The notes beneath the pieces were generated by a model. It saw nothing but the letters and a program-made list of their open reading frames with translations, ran no database searches and was not told where the DNA came from. DNA of 64,000 nt from Cohnella zeiphila (GTDB lineage: Bacteria; Bacillota; Bacilli; Paenibacillales; Paenibacillaceae). Positions 15,780 through 24,821 of the stretch are shown here, in pieces. Position numbers and translations under genes: made by a program. How positions within the stretch are numbered: the stretch's first letter is position 1; every line of letters starts with the position of its first letter. The stretch is taken from the NCBI RefSeq assembly GCF_014212055.1, contig NZ_JACJVO010000009.1, positions 513,487-577,486 on the forward strand, in the 5' to 3' direction.

Positions 15780-16766
15780 ATGGAGATCGTGTTTTTGAAT
15801 CGGTTCGAACGCGCGGCCGGACCGGCCGACGCCGAGCGGGGCCAGGTATTCATCGGAGAAGACCAAGGGATATGGACGGCGGGCTGGCATCGTTTGTCCG
15901 ACGACGGGGAGAAAGCCGAGGAACCGTGGTTCGAAGGGACGAGCTGGGAAGAGCTGCTGGCCTCGTTCCGTTTCGGCATCGCGCGCAAGATGAGGGAAGG
16001 CTTCCGGCCGATGCTGGACGGCATGCTGGAAGAAGTGCCGTTCTGGGAGCGGCGGCCGCCGCTGCCTTCGATGCTGCAGTGCTACGCCGATCAGTTCGAT
16101 GCCGAGAAGGAGCTGGCGCCGCTGCGCGCCTGGAGAAGAGCGAAGTCGGCCGAGGAGAAGCGTTCGGCATATCTTGTGGCGACGAACAGGGAGCTCCAGA
16201 TGGTGGCCGTTTACGTGCCGAAAACGGAAGAAGAGCTGAAGCAGATTCCGGGCTTCGGCAAGACGAAGGTCGAAAAGTATGGGAAAGAGCTGCTGCAGCT
16301 GGTGGGCGATCTGCCCCGCGAGCATGCGTTCCCGCTCGATTGGGTAGCGGCCGCGGTGGCGGACGAGACCTACAGCGACTGGGCTTTCCGTCAGAAGGAA
16401 GAGAGATTCGGCAAGCAGCAGTCCTTGGTCCAGGAGAAGAAGCGGCTGCTGAGCGGAATCCGGCAAGGCCGGTCGCTCGCCGAATTGGAGAAGGAGCTGA
16501 GCTTGACCCGCCGTCTGCTGATCGAGCGCGTCGACCGGCTGGACGAGGAAGGCTACGACGTGCTACCGCTCGTCGAACGGGAGTTGTCGGAACTGCCGCC
16601 GGAGGAAGTGCTTGAGGCCGAGCAGGCGATGAATGAGATCGGCGATCAATTTCTGAAGCCGCTTTACCAGCGTCTATACGCCGCAAGCGGAGAGACGGAG
16701 CGTTCCTACGAGAAATTGCGAATGCTGCGCATTCGCTTCCGCCGCGCGGGCAAATCGGCGGTATAG
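15780..16766 (+). CDS. HRDC-domain protein of unknown function
   Basis: 328 residues. Residues about 115-185 form an HRDC domain (LRAWRRAKSAEEKRSAYLVATN, then LKQIPGFGKTKVEKYGKELL), the nucleic-acid-binding module of RecQ helicases and RNase D; no helicase or nuclease domain is attached. The N-terminal 100 residues contain several Trp and aromatic residues and the C-terminal part is helical with a possible HTH-like LEKELSLTRRLLIERVDRLDEE. GAGGAGGAGTCAAGG precedes the ATG. Preceded by a promoter and intrinsic terminator, so read-through control is possible. Stand-alone HRDC proteins of this type occur in Bacillales; role unknown. Confidence 0.82.
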   Translation: MEIVFLNRFERAAGPADAERGQVFIGEDQGIWTAGWHRLSDDGEKAEEPWFEGTSWEELLASFRFGIARKMREGFRPMLDGMLEEVPFWERRPPLPSMLQCYADQFDAEKELAPLRAWRRAKSAEEKRSAYLVATNRELQMVAVYVPKTEEELKQIPGFGKTKVEKYGKELLQLVGDLPREHAFPLDWVAAAVADETYSDWAFRQKEERFGKQQSLVQEKKRLLSGIRQGRSLAELEKELSLTRRLLIERVDRLDEEGYDVLPLVERELSELPPEEVLEAEQAMNEIGDQFLKPLYQRLYAASGETERSYEKLRMLRIRFRRAGKSAV

Positions 16767-16798
16767 CCTTCCATTCCGGCCGAAATCTCGCCACAGCG

Positions 16799-16824
16799 TC
16801 CCCGGCCGGCCTTCCGGCCGGGGA
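16799..16824 (+). terminator. GC-rich hairpin after the HRDC gene, terminator-like
   Basis: Perfect 11-bp stem TCCCCGGCCGG (16799-16809) with its complement at 16814-16824 and a 4-base loop. No T-run follows, so termination efficiency is doubtful. Confidence 0.45.
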
Positions 16825-16888
16825 ACGCCGCATGATATGATGCCAATTGTGCGAAACAACGGCATTGCGGGGAAGGCGGCTGGCATCG

Positions 16889-18280
16889 GTGCGGAAGGAC
16901 AGGAAGATGTCGATCGGAGCGCTGGCGTGGCCGGTCATGATCGAGATGTTTTTACAGTTCGCGATCGGCAGGTCCGATACGTTGATGGTCAGCCGGATTT
17001 CCGACGACGCGGTGGCGGTCGTCGGTTTTTCCAACCAATTTTTCAACGCCGTCATGGTGCTGTTCATGCTCGTCTCGAGCGGTGCCGGCATTCTGATCGC
17101 TCAGCGGTTGGGAGCAGGCATGGTTCGCGATGCCCGCGTGCTCGGGACGATGGCGATCGTCCTCACCGGCGGCATCGGTCTCGCCGTCAGCCTGACCGTG
17201 CTGCTGGGGGCGGGCTGGTTCGCCGACATCCTTCAGGTTCCCCGCGAAATCCAGCCGATGGCCGCCCAATATATGAGCATCGTCGGCGGAGGGATGATCT
17301 TTACCGCCCTCGGAACCGCGTTCAGCACTTGCATTCGCAACACGGGCGACACGCGTTCGCCGATGCTTATCGCGTTCGGGATGAACATCGTCCATATGAT
17401 ATTGAACGGCCTGTTTATATTCGGCGCGCTTGGATTTCCCAAGTGGGGACTGTTCGGCGTCGCGCTGTCGACCTTGTTCGTCCGCCTTGCTTCCGCCGTT
17501 CTTCTGCTGCATTTGTTCCGCCGGGCGTTCGGAGGCAAGATCGCCTGGCGGGAATTCCCGCATTTCGAGCCGAAGCTGCTGAAGGAGATTTTCCGAATCG
17601 GCTGGCCGCTCAGCGTCAACGGCGCTTCGTGGACGTTCTCGCAGCTGGCGATCTTCAGCATCATCGGGCTGATGGGGGCGCAGTCGCTTGCCGCGCGTAC
17701 TTATATGAACTCGATGGAGTCGTTCGCCTTTACGATCGGCTGGTCGATCGCGCTGGCCGTGCAGATTCTCGTCGCCTATCAATTCGGGTCGGGGAAGCTC
17801 AAGGAGGCCTACTTCAGCTGCTACCGGGCGCTTTGGCTCGGCGAGCTGCTCGTGCTGGTCAACACGGGGCTCATCCTTCTGTTCCGCAGGCAGGTCATTT
17901 CCTTTTTCACGGGAGATCCGTGGATCGTGGACATGGCGATCTCGCTGCTGTGGCTGAATCTCGCGCTGCAGCCGGGGAAGATGCTGAATATGGCGATCGG
18001 GCAGTCGCTGAACGCGATCGGGGACAGCCGGTTTATGATGTCGCTCTCGCTTCCCAGCCAATGGATTGTATCGGTCGGTCTGAGCTATACGCTCGGAGTA
18101 CGGATGGGATGGGGACTGTACGGGGTGTATGCCGGCATGATTCTGGACGAGTGGCTGCGCGGCGTCATTCTGCTGTACCGCTGGCGCAGGCATCGCCGCA
18201 AAGGCTTGTTCGCGTCCGTCTTCGGCAAGAAACCGCCCGCACCGGTCTCCGCTCCCGCGGCCGGAGCCGGGTTGCGGTGA
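16889..18280 (+). CDS. MATE-family multidrug/toxin efflux transporter
   Basis: 463 residues from GTG 16889; ATG 16907 (MSIGALAWPVM) and a TTG at 16847 are alternatives in the same frame. Twelve hydrophobic helices and the MATE pattern ALAWPVMIEMFLQFAIGRSDT, AVAVVGFSNQFFNAV and RIGWPLSVNGASWTFSQLA in the second half. These are Na+- or H+-coupled antiporters exporting cationic or flavin-like compounds. The long C-terminal basic tail (YRWRRHRRKG) is cytoplasmic. Monocistronic, convergent with corA. Confidence 0.88.
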   Translation: MRKDRKMSIGALAWPVMIEMFLQFAIGRSDTLMVSRISDDAVAVVGFSNQFFNAVMVLFMLVSSGAGILIAQRLGAGMVRDARVLGTMAIVLTGGIGLAVSLTVLLGAGWFADILQVPREIQPMAAQYMSIVGGGMIFTALGTAFSTCIRNTGDTRSPMLIAFGMNIVHMILNGLFIFGALGFPKWGLFGVALSTLFVRLASAVLLLHLFRRAFGGKIAWREFPHFEPKLLKEIFRIGWPLSVNGASWTFSQLAIFSIIGLMGAQSLAARTYMNSMESFAFTIGWSIALAVQILVAYQFGSGKLKEAYFSCYRALWLGELLVLVNTGLILLFRRQVISFFTGDPWIVDMAISLLWLNLALQPGKMLNMAIGQSLNAIGDSRFMMSLSLPSQWIVSVGLSYTLGVRMGWGLYGVYAGMILDEWLRGVILLYRWRRHRRKGLFASVFGKKPPAPVSAPAAGAGLR

Positions 18281-18345
18281 CGCGGTCGGGCGGCTTCTCC
18301 GCCTCAATGATCGAAAACGCCAGTTATCCGCCGAGGGGGTATCCA

Positions 18346-19281
18346 TCACAGCCAATCTTTCTTGCGGAAGAAATAAAACATGCCCAAACCGAGAAAAGCC
18401 ATGATGCACAGAAGAACGATCGATCCGGCGCGGTCGTGCATGCCGGGAATATAGTCGAAGTTCATGCCGTATACGCCCGTTATGAACGTGAGCGGCATGA
18501 AGATCGTCGTAAGCGCCGTAAAGACGCGCATGATCTCGTTCGCGCGATTGGCGACGCTCGATTGATAAGCTTCGCGCAAGTTGCCCATCAAGTCGCGGTA
18601 CGTCTCAAACGTTTCGTAGATCTTGACCGCGTTCTCGTGAATGTCTCCGAAGTACTTCTGCAGTTGAACGTCGAACAGCTTAAGCTCCTTCTTGTTCAAA
18701 GCGCCGATGACGTCGCGCTGCGGGCCGAGCACCTTTTTAAGCCACAGGATTTCGCTTCGCAAACCGATGATCTCGGTCAAATGAGATTTCTTCGTATGCA
18801 TCAGAATGTCTTCCTCGAGACCTTCGATGCGCGCCTCGATCCGGTCGCCGACGACGAAATAGTTGTCGACGACGAGGTCGACCAGATGATACAGCATCCG
18901 GTCCGGCCTGCTGACTTCTTCCTCCCACAGGATCGGCTTGATTGCCCTCAGCTCGTTGATCTTTTGCTTCGTGACCGTAATCAGGTAATGCCGGCCGAGG
19001 AACATGTTGAGCGCCCGCAGGAAAATCTCTTCGTCGTCGAACCGAATGCTGTTGATGACGATAAAATAATGGCTTTCGTACACTTCGAGCTTGGGACGCT
19101 GCTCTTCTTCGGTCATGCAATCCTCGACCGCCAGATCGTGGATGCCGAACAAGGGCTGCAGCTCCAGCAAATCGTCGATATCGGCGTCGATCCAATAGAA
19201 GCCGTCGTCCGGCGGAATCAGCGCTTCCGTAATGTCGTCGACCATCGTAAAAATTCCGTTTTTTACCAACCGGATTTTCAC
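18346..19281 (-). CDS. corA: CorA-family Mg2+/Co2+ transporter
   Basis: 311 residues from GTG 19281, preferred because AAAGGAG lies 9 bases upstream; the in-frame ATG at 19311 would add 10 residues but has no RBS. Large acidic cytoplasmic domain, then two C-terminal membrane helices flanking the pore signature GVYGMNF (in IFMPLTFITGVYGMNFDYIP), with a basic end FYFFRKKDWL. It carries Mg2+ (or Co2+/Ni2+) inward down the membrane potential. A ~210-base structured leader precedes it, so expression may be regulated at the RNA level. Confidence 0.93.
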   Translation of the reverse strand: MKIRLVKNGIFTMVDDITEALIPPDDGFYWIDADIDDLLELQPLFGIHDLAVEDCMTEEEQRPKLEVYESHYFIVINSIRFDDEEIFLRALNMFLGRHYLITVTKQKINELRAIKPILWEEEVSRPDRMLYHLVDLVVDNYFVVGDRIEARIEGLEEDILMHTKKSHLTEIIGLRSEILWLKKVLGPQRDVIGALNKKELKLFDVQLQKYFGDIHENAVKIYETFETYRDLMGNLREAYQSSVANRANEIMRVFTALTTIFMPLTFITGVYGMNFDYIPGMHDRAGSIVLLCIMAFLGLGMFYFFRKKDWL

Positions 19282-19335
19282 CGGAATCCGCTCCTTTGCA
19301 TGTCTGATCATGCAGGGCGATATTCCGCGCGAGAA

Positions 19336-19453
19336 GGGACGTCAGACGGCGGAGCCGGTCCGCGTCGTCCCTATGACGGCGCAAAGTCGTCCTGCTTGGA
19401 TGTTTGTCAAGCTGCGACTCGGGCCAGGATGATCTCCTTCCATGGCCGGCTCC
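19336..19453 (-). promoter_or_regulatory. Structured 5' leader of corA, candidate cis-regulatory RNA
   Basis: On the minus strand: closing stem GGAGCCGG (19446-19453) with CCGGCTCC (19351-19358); within it a two-tier hairpin AGTCG/CGACT (19415-19419 with 19385-19389) and GCTTG/CAAGC (19408-19412 with 19394-19398). An alternative hairpin CGTCCC/GGGACG (19366-19371 with 19336-19341) encloses the 3' half of the closing stem, so the two folds exclude each other. A 33-codon frame (19443 to 19342) with GGGGGG before its ATG also spans it. It does not match what I remember of the M-box. Confidence 0.45.
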
Positions 19454-19494
19454 CCCCTTTGTTCCCATGTTTTCATCGTTTGCAATTCGTGATA

Positions 19495-19523
19495 AGTATA
19501 ATCTTCCGCTAGGTCCCTTTCAA
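19495..19523 (-). promoter_or_regulatory. corA promoter
   Basis: Minus-strand TTGAAA (19518-19523) and TATACT (19495-19500) with a 17-base spacer; predicted start near 19488, giving a leader of about 205 bases. Confidence 0.7.
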
Positions 19524-19582
19524 GGACAATTTGACCGCGGACGGGCTGCTTGACTCCCGCGGATCGTTCGGGAACAATCCGC

Positions 19583-19611
19583 TTGACGGTAGGCCTTTTT
19601 TGCAGTAAATT
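19583..19611 (+). promoter_or_regulatory. Promoter of the metA-metI-metC operon
   Basis: TTGACG (19583-19588) and TAAATT (19606-19611) with a 17-base spacer, about 40 bases before the riboswitch aptamer. Confidence 0.75.
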
Positions 19612-19654
19612 AGGGATAGTTTTCGGCATGACTACAATTGAAGAGGTTTTGCCA

Positions 19655-19775
19655 TCTTATCAAGAGCAGGCGGAGGGACTAGCCCGATGAAGCCCGGCAA
19701 CCGGCGGCGTATTGCGACGCACGGTGCTAATTCTTGCAGGAATCGCGGAGATCCGCGTTTCCGGGAGATGAGAGA
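19655..19775 (+). promoter_or_regulatory. SAM-I (S-box) riboswitch aptamer
   Basis: The S-box core is unmistakable: TCTTATCAAGAGCAGGCGGA at the 5' side, then GGGACTAGCCCGATGAAGCC, CGGCAACCGG, ACGGTGCTAATTCTTGCAG, and the closing P1 strand GAGATGAGAGA. SAM binding stabilises P1 and lets the terminator at 19803-19834 form, shutting off methionine biosynthesis when SAM is plentiful. Confidence 0.97.
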
Positions 19776-19802
19776 GGCGCACTCGTATCCGTTCTGACGA
19801 TG

Positions 19803-19834
19803 ACCCTTTCTCATTTATGCGAAAGGGTCTTTTC
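19803..19834 (+). terminator. SAM-riboswitch expression-platform terminator
   Basis: Stem GACCCTTTC... with GAAAGGGTC (19822-19830) followed by TTTT. It lies between the S-box and metA. Confidence 0.92.
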
Positions 19835-19877
19835 ATGTTCCGTCGCGAAGTTGAAATCTACGAAGGAGGGATCGGAA

Positions 19878-20795
19878 ATGCCGATCAAAGTGCCCGATCA
19901 CTTGCCCGCCAAGGAAATCTTGGCCTCGGAGAACATTTTCGTCATGGACGAAAGCGTCGCATACCATCAGGATATTCGGCCGCTGCGCATTGCGATCTTA
20001 AATTTAATGCCGACGAAGGAGACGACGGAGACGCAGCTTCTCCGGCTGATCGGCAACACGCCGCTCCAAGTGGAGATCGTGCTGCTGCATCCTAAGACGC
20101 ACACGTCCAAGAACACGTCCGCCGAACATCTCGCGTCCTTCTACCAGACGTTCGACGACATCGCCGATCAGCGTTACGACGGCATGATCATCACGGGAGC
20201 GCCGGTCGAGCAGATGCCGTTCGAGGACGTGAACTATTGGGAGGAGCTCAAGGACATTATGGACTGGAGCGCCCGGCGCGTCACTTCGACGTTCCATATT
20301 TGTTGGGGAGCCCAGGCAGGTCTGTACCACCACTTCGGCATTCCGAAAGTGGATCTGGACAACAAGCTGTTCGGAGTATTTCCCCATACCTTATCCAAGC
20401 GAAACGTTCCGCTGCTGCGCGGCTTCGACGAAATGTTCTACGTGCCGCAATCGCGCCATACCGGCGTGAACCGGGAGGATATCGCGAAGACGCCGGAGCT
20501 GGAGATTTGGTCCGAATCCGATGAGGCGGGCGTCTATATCGCGGCGACTTCGGACGGCCGCCAGATCTTCGTAACCGGGCATTCGGAGTACGATCCCCAT
20601 ACGCTTAAATGGGAGTATGACCGGGACAAAGCGAAAGGACTTAGGATCGATGTTCCTAGGAATTATTTCCCGAGCAATGATCCGACGAGACAACCGCTGT
20701 CCACCTGGCGGGCGCACGCCAATCTGCTGTTCTCGAACTGGCTGAACTACTACGTTTACCAGCAGACGCCTTACGATCTCGGCGCGGGAATTTAA
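19878..20795 (+). CDS. metA: Homoserine O-acetyltransferase (MetA type)
   Basis: 305 residues from ATG 19878 (GAAGGAGGG upstream). Catalytic Cys142 in [16 protein letters not shown] and the His235/Glu237 pair in [11 protein letters not shown] are present. Residue 111 in GAPVEQM is Glu; in this family Glu111 favours acetyl-CoA and Gly111 (E. coli) favours succinyl-CoA, so O-acetylhomoserine is the predicted product. It is the first committed step of methionine synthesis and lies directly behind the SAM-I riboswitch, with metI and metC downstream. Confidence 0.95.
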   Translation: MPIKVPDHLPAKEILASENIFVMDESVAYHQDIRPLRIAILNLMPTKETTETQLLRLIGNTPLQVEIVLLHPKTHTSKNTSAEHLASFYQTFDDIADQRYDGMIITGAPVEQMPFEDVNYWEELKDIMDWSARRVTSTFHICWGAQAGLYHHFGIPKVDLDNKLFGVFPHTLSKRNVPLLRGFDEMFYVPQSRHTGVNREDIAKTPELEIWSESDEAGVYIAATSDGRQIFVTGHSEYDPHTLKWEYDRDKAKGLRIDVPRNYFPSNDPTRQPLSTWRAHANLLFSNWLNYYVYQQTPYDLGAGI

Positions 20796-20900
20796 TGCCA
20801 TAAAATAATTGGGGGCAATGCCTTCCCAAACGCCGGGAGTTCGCCGGTCTCATCACCGCCGGTCCAATCTAAGACCAAGTTCATAGGAGGAGTCATACGC

Positions 20901-22061
20901 ATGCAATTGGAGAGCCGTTTGGCCCAAATCGGGTCCCAGGAGGATCCTGCTACGGGAGCGGTCAGCTACCCGATCTATCAAGCGACGGCATTCCGTCACC
21001 CCCGCCTCGGTCAGAGCACCGGGTTCGACTATGCGCGGACAAAGAGCCCGACGCGTTCCGTGCTCGAAGCGGCGGCAGCCGACCTGGAGAGCGGCGACGC
21101 CGGGTTCGCCTGCAGCTCCGGCATGGCTGCGCTCACGACGATCTTCGCGTTGTTCTGCCAGGGCGACCACCTGATCGTCTCGCTTGACCTGTACGGGGGA
21201 ACGTACCGCCTGCTGGAGCAAATTTTGTCCCGGTACGGCATCTCCGCTTCCTATGTAGATACGAACGATATGGACGGGCTGGAGTCGCTCTGTACGGAGA
21301 AGACGAAAGCGGTGCTGATCGAGACGCCGACCAACCCGCTCATGATGATTACCGATCTGGAGAAGGTGTCGGCATGGGCGAAGCGCCATAACCTGCTCAC
21401 GATCGTCGACAATACGCTGCTGACGCCGTTCCTGCAACGCCCGTTGGAGCTCGGAGCGGATATCGTCATTCATAGCGCGACGAAATATTTGGGCGGCCAT
21501 AACGACGTGCTGGCCGGACTGATCGTAACGAAGGGCGAAGAATTGTCCCGGAAAATGGGCGTCCTTCACAACTCGCTCGGAGCCGTGCTCGGACCGCAGG
21601 ATTCATGGCTGCTCATGCGCGGAATGAAGACGCTGGCGCTCCGGATGGAACGACACCAGGCGAACGCCCAACGCATCGCCGAATGGCTGCATGAGCATCC
21701 GGCCGTGGAAGACGTCTACCATCCCGGCTTGCCTCACCACCCCGGCCATGACGTTCAGAAGCGCCAGTCGTCGGGCAATACCGGCATCTTCTCGTTCCGG
21801 ATGAAGGACGCCCGGACGGTCGAGCCGATCCTGCGCCACTTGAAGCTGATCGCGTTCGCGGAAAGCCTCGGCGGAGTCGAATCGCTGCTGACGTATCCGG
21901 CCGTACAGACCCACGCCGACATTCCGGCGGAGATTCGCCGTAAAGTCGGCGTGGACGACCGCCTGCTGCGGTTCTCGGTCGGGATCGAGCATGTCGACGA
22001 TTTGATCGCGGACCTCGGCGGCGCGATCGAGGCGGCGCTCCAAGAGATCGGGGAGGCGTAA
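20901..22061 (+). CDS. metI: Cystathionine gamma-synthase / O-acetylhomoserine sulfhydrylase (MetI-like)
   Basis: 386 residues, Cys/Met-metabolism PLP family. PLP lysine in IHSATKYLGGHNDVLAGLIV; also GFDYARTKSPTRSVLE, CSSGMAALTTIFALF and the C-terminal RFSVGIEHVDDLIADL. Position after metA and before metC, 3 bases from the latter, matches the metI-metC pair of Bacilli, in which MetI joins O-acetylhomoserine with cysteine or sulfide. ATG with AGGAGGAG upstream. The 105-base gap after metA contains no terminator. Confidence 0.92.
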   Translation: MQLESRLAQIGSQEDPATGAVSYPIYQATAFRHPRLGQSTGFDYARTKSPTRSVLEAAAADLESGDAGFACSSGMAALTTIFALFCQGDHLIVSLDLYGGTYRLLEQILSRYGISASYVDTNDMDGLESLCTEKTKAVLIETPTNPLMMITDLEKVSAWAKRHNLLTIVDNTLLTPFLQRPLELGADIVIHSATKYLGGHNDVLAGLIVTKGEELSRKMGVLHNSLGAVLGPQDSWLLMRGMKTLALRMERHQANAQRIAEWLHEHPAVEDVYHPGLPHHPGHDVQKRQSSGNTGIFSFRMKDARTVEPILRHLKLIAFAESLGGVESLLTYPAVQTHADIPAEIRRKVGVDDRLLRFSVGIEHVDDLIADLGGAIEAALQEIGEA

Positions 22062-22064
22062 ACA

Positions 22065-23225
22065 ATGGATCCGAAAGAAATAAACGATAAGCAGTTCGCG
22101 ACGAAGCTCATTCACTTCGGCCAGGAGATCGACCGGACGACCGGCGCGTCGAGCGTCCCGATCTTCCAGGCGTCGACTTTTCACCACTTCGATCTGGACA
22201 ACCCCCCCGCCCACGACTACAGCCGCTCGGGCAATCCGACGCGGGAAGCGCTCGAGTCTTACATCGCGCTGCTTGAGGGCGGAACCCGCGGCTTCGCGTT
22301 CGCCTCGGGCATGGCGGCGATCTCGACGGCGTTCCTGCTGCTCTCCGCAGGCGATCACGTCATCGTGACGGAGGATGTCTATGGCGGCACGTACCGGCTG
22401 CTGACGACGGTGCTGAATCGGCTGCAGATCGATTCGACATTCGTGGATATGACGGATTTCGACCAGGTGAGAGCGGCGCTTCAACCGAATACGAAGGCGG
22501 TCTTCATGGAGACGCCGTCCAACCCGACGCTGAAAATTACCGATATCGGTCTCGTAACGTCCTGGGCGAAAGAACGAGGACTTCTGACGATGCTGGACAA
22601 TACGTTCATGACGCCGCTGCGTCAGCGGCCGATCGAGCTGGGCGTCGACGTCGTCATCCACAGCGCGACCAAGTTCCTCAGCGGCCACAGCGACGTCCTC
22701 GCAGGACTTATCGTTACGAAGGACGACTCGCTCGGGCGTCGCGTCAAACAGCTTCAGAACGGCCTCGGCACGGTGCTCAGCGCGCAGGAAAGCTGGCTTT
22801 TGATGCGCGGCATGAAGACGCTCCAAGTGCGGATGGAAGCGAGCGAGCGGGGAGCCGCTCAATTGGCGGAATGGCTGGATGCCCACCCGGGCATCGAGCG
22901 CGTCTTTTATCCGGGCCTCGCGGCGCATCCGGGCCGGGACGTTCACGCGAAGCAGTCGACCAGCTTCGGCGCGGTCATTTCGTTCGATGCAGGCAGCGGC
23001 GAGCGGGCGCGACGGTTGATGAGCCGCGTCAAGCTGCCGATCGTTGCCGTCAGCTTGGGAGCGGTGGAGAGCATCCTGTCCTATCCGGCAATGATGTCTC
23101 ATGCCGCCATGCCCCGGGACGTTCGTCTGGCGCGCGGCATCACGGACGGACTCGTCCGGTATTCGGTAGGTCTGGAGGCCCCCGAGGACCTGATTCGGGA
23201 CTTGGAGCAAGCGTTGGAAGAATAG
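22065..23225 (+). CDS. metC: Cystathionine beta-lyase (MetC-like)
   Basis: 386 residues, same PLP family as its neighbour. PLP lysine in IHSATKFLSGHSDVLAGLIV; YSRSGNPTREALESYIALLEGG and SYPAMMSHAAMP are typical of the beta-lyase subgroup. It cleaves cystathionine to homocysteine, pyruvate and ammonia. Last gene of the SAM-regulated operon. High similarity to the preceding gene suggests an ancient tandem duplication. No B12-dependent or -independent methionine synthase is present in the window, so methylation of homocysteine is encoded elsewhere. Confidence 0.92.
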   Translation: MDPKEINDKQFATKLIHFGQEIDRTTGASSVPIFQASTFHHFDLDNPPAHDYSRSGNPTREALESYIALLEGGTRGFAFASGMAAISTAFLLLSAGDHVIVTEDVYGGTYRLLTTVLNRLQIDSTFVDMTDFDQVRAALQPNTKAVFMETPSNPTLKITDIGLVTSWAKERGLLTMLDNTFMTPLRQRPIELGVDVVIHSATKFLSGHSDVLAGLIVTKDDSLGRRVKQLQNGLGTVLSAQESWLLMRGMKTLQVRMEASERGAAQLAEWLDAHPGIERVFYPGLAAHPGRDVHAKQSTSFGAVISFDAGSGERARRLMSRVKLPIVAVSLGAVESILSYPAMMSHAAMPRDVRLARGITDGLVRYSVGLEAPEDLIRDLEQALEE

Positions 23226-23357
23226 CGACGAAAGGCCTGAGACGGCTAGTTCTGACGAACGATATATGAGGGCGGGCGCGGCATGTCCGTATTCACCGCC
23301 CCTTTGTTCGTGTTACAATAATCGCAAACGTTTTCAGGACAAGGTGGTTGATCGGAT

Positions 23358-24731
23358 GTGAGCGTGCGCAAGTGGATCGACCATATCTTATTCGGTGCCA
23401 AGCTGCTGAGGAGCAACCGTTCGCTCAAATATTTCCCGCCGGATTTTACGGTTCGCCGCCCGCTGCACACTTTGCTGGACCGGCACTCCCGGCGGGGAGA
23501 CGAGATTTACCTAGCCTTGTTCCGGTTGGAATGTCCGGATTCGCTCCTGGAAGTCTGGCCCGACCTGCTGCCGGCGCTTCGCGAGGACATCCGGCGGCAG
23601 CTCCGCCTGCTCGCTTCGGGCCAGTGGGAGGACGACGAGCTGATCGGCATGGATCAGATCGCGCCTCAGGAGTTTATCGTGCTGGTGAAAGGGGATCCCT
23701 CGGACGGAGAGGAATGGCTCCCGGACGCGCTTCGCCGGAAGTTCGATCAGCTCAGGCGCGGGCTTGAGCTGGAGCTGTCGGCGGGCGAAGCGAATTATCG
23801 CCGGCTGCTCCGTTTGACCGGCACTTACGTGCCCATGCGCAGCGTTCCGATCTCGAACGGCGGCGCTTCCGCGGATCGCCTCGAGGAAGCCTGCCGATTC
23901 GCCCTGGCGCTGGCGACCCGTCAGTTGACGCCTCAGACGCTGGCCGCCCGGCGCCAGCTGGACCGGATCCTGCGGGAGTGCGACATCTCCGTCCTGGCCC
24001 AGCCGATCATGGACTTGCGCAGCGGCGATATTTTCGGCTGGGAGATTCTGACGCGCGGACCGGCGGCAAGCGTCTTCCATCTGCCGGAAGAGCTGTTCCG
24101 CTTCGCGTCCCAAAGCAACCAGCTATGCAAGCTGGAGTTCCTGATCGTGAAGACGGCGCTGGAGGAGATCGCGGCGCGCCAAGTCCGCGAGCCGGTCTTC
24201 CTGAACGTGACGGCCGTAACGCTCGGACATCCGCAATTTCTGGACCATGTTCTGGAGTGTCTGAAAGAGCATCCTTCGCTGCGGCCGGCCCAGATCGTGT
24301 TCGAAATTACGGAACGCCACGAGGTGAAAGATTTCGTCGAGATGGCGGAGGTGCTAGGCCGCTTCCGCCGGCACGGATTCCGCTTCGCGGTCGACGACAT
24401 GGGCGCGGGCTATTCCAGCCTTCAATGGATCGGCGAGCTGTCCCCGGAGCTGATCAAGATCGACCGTTCCGTTATCCAATACGTCGATCGGATCGCGGTC
24501 AAGATGAGCCTGCTGCGCGCCATCGTCACCGCGGCGCGGGAGATGAGCTGCGAAGTCGTCGCCGAAGGGGTCGAACGCGAGGAGGAGGCCGACGTGCTGT
24601 TCCGGCTCAACGTAGGCATGGGGCAAGGCTATTACTTCGCCAGGCCGAACGCTCTGCCGCGAGAGACCGATCGGGAAATTTACAAAATGATGAAAGAGTT
24701 GATTCAGCACCGCCGTCAAGCCGCCTCTTAA
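23358..24731 (+). CDS. EAL-domain cyclic-di-GMP phosphodiesterase
   Basis: 457 residues, GTG start with AAGGTGG upstream. The C-terminal EAL domain (about 205-445) has metal/catalytic residues in WEILTRG, VFLNVTAVTL, IVFEITERHE, FAVDDMGAGYSSLQWI, LIKIDRSVIQ, CEVVAEGVE and GMGQGYYFARP. The signature is EIL rather than EAL, conservative. It should therefore hydrolyse c-di-GMP. The N-terminal 200 residues contain no intact GGDEF motif and are poorly conserved (possibly a degenerate GGDEF/sensor region). No membrane segment. A GGDEF protein lies 1.5 kb downstream on the opposite strand. Confidence 0.9.
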   Translation: MSVRKWIDHILFGAKLLRSNRSLKYFPPDFTVRRPLHTLLDRHSRRGDEIYLALFRLECPDSLLEVWPDLLPALREDIRRQLRLLASGQWEDDELIGMDQIAPQEFIVLVKGDPSDGEEWLPDALRRKFDQLRRGLELELSAGEANYRRLLRLTGTYVPMRSVPISNGGASADRLEEACRFALALATRQLTPQTLAARRQLDRILRECDISVLAQPIMDLRSGDIFGWEILTRGPAASVFHLPEELFRFASQSNQLCKLEFLIVKTALEEIAARQVREPVFLNVTAVTLGHPQFLDHVLECLKEHPSLRPAQIVFEITERHEVKDFVEMAEVLGRFRRHGFRFAVDDMGAGYSSLQWIGELSPELIKIDRSVIQYVDRIAVKMSLLRAIVTAAREMSCEVVAEGVEREEEADVLFRLNVGMGQGYYFARPNALPRETDREIYKMMKELIQHRRQAAS

Positions 24732-24752
24732 GGTGGCTGCGGCGGTTTCTTT
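24718..24752 (+). terminator. Terminator of the EAL gene
   Basis: Stem AAGCCGCC (24718-24725) with GGCGGTTT (24741-24748), one G-T pair, followed by a T-rich tail. The left arm is inside the last codons. Confidence 0.65.
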
Positions 24753-24821
24753 GTGCTAGGATAAAGAAGTGAGGTATACCTAGACAGACATTCGTTTTAC
24801 TCGGGAGAGGAGAGTGCGGGA

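Noticed and set aside
16837..19512. 891-codon plus-strand frame across the MATE gene and the antisense of corA
   Set aside because: Both real genes have clear family motifs in other frames; this one is an artefact of high GC and lacks start signals.
21603..23210. 535-codon minus-strand frame opposite metI and metC
   Set aside because: Antisense shadow of two clear PLP enzyme genes.
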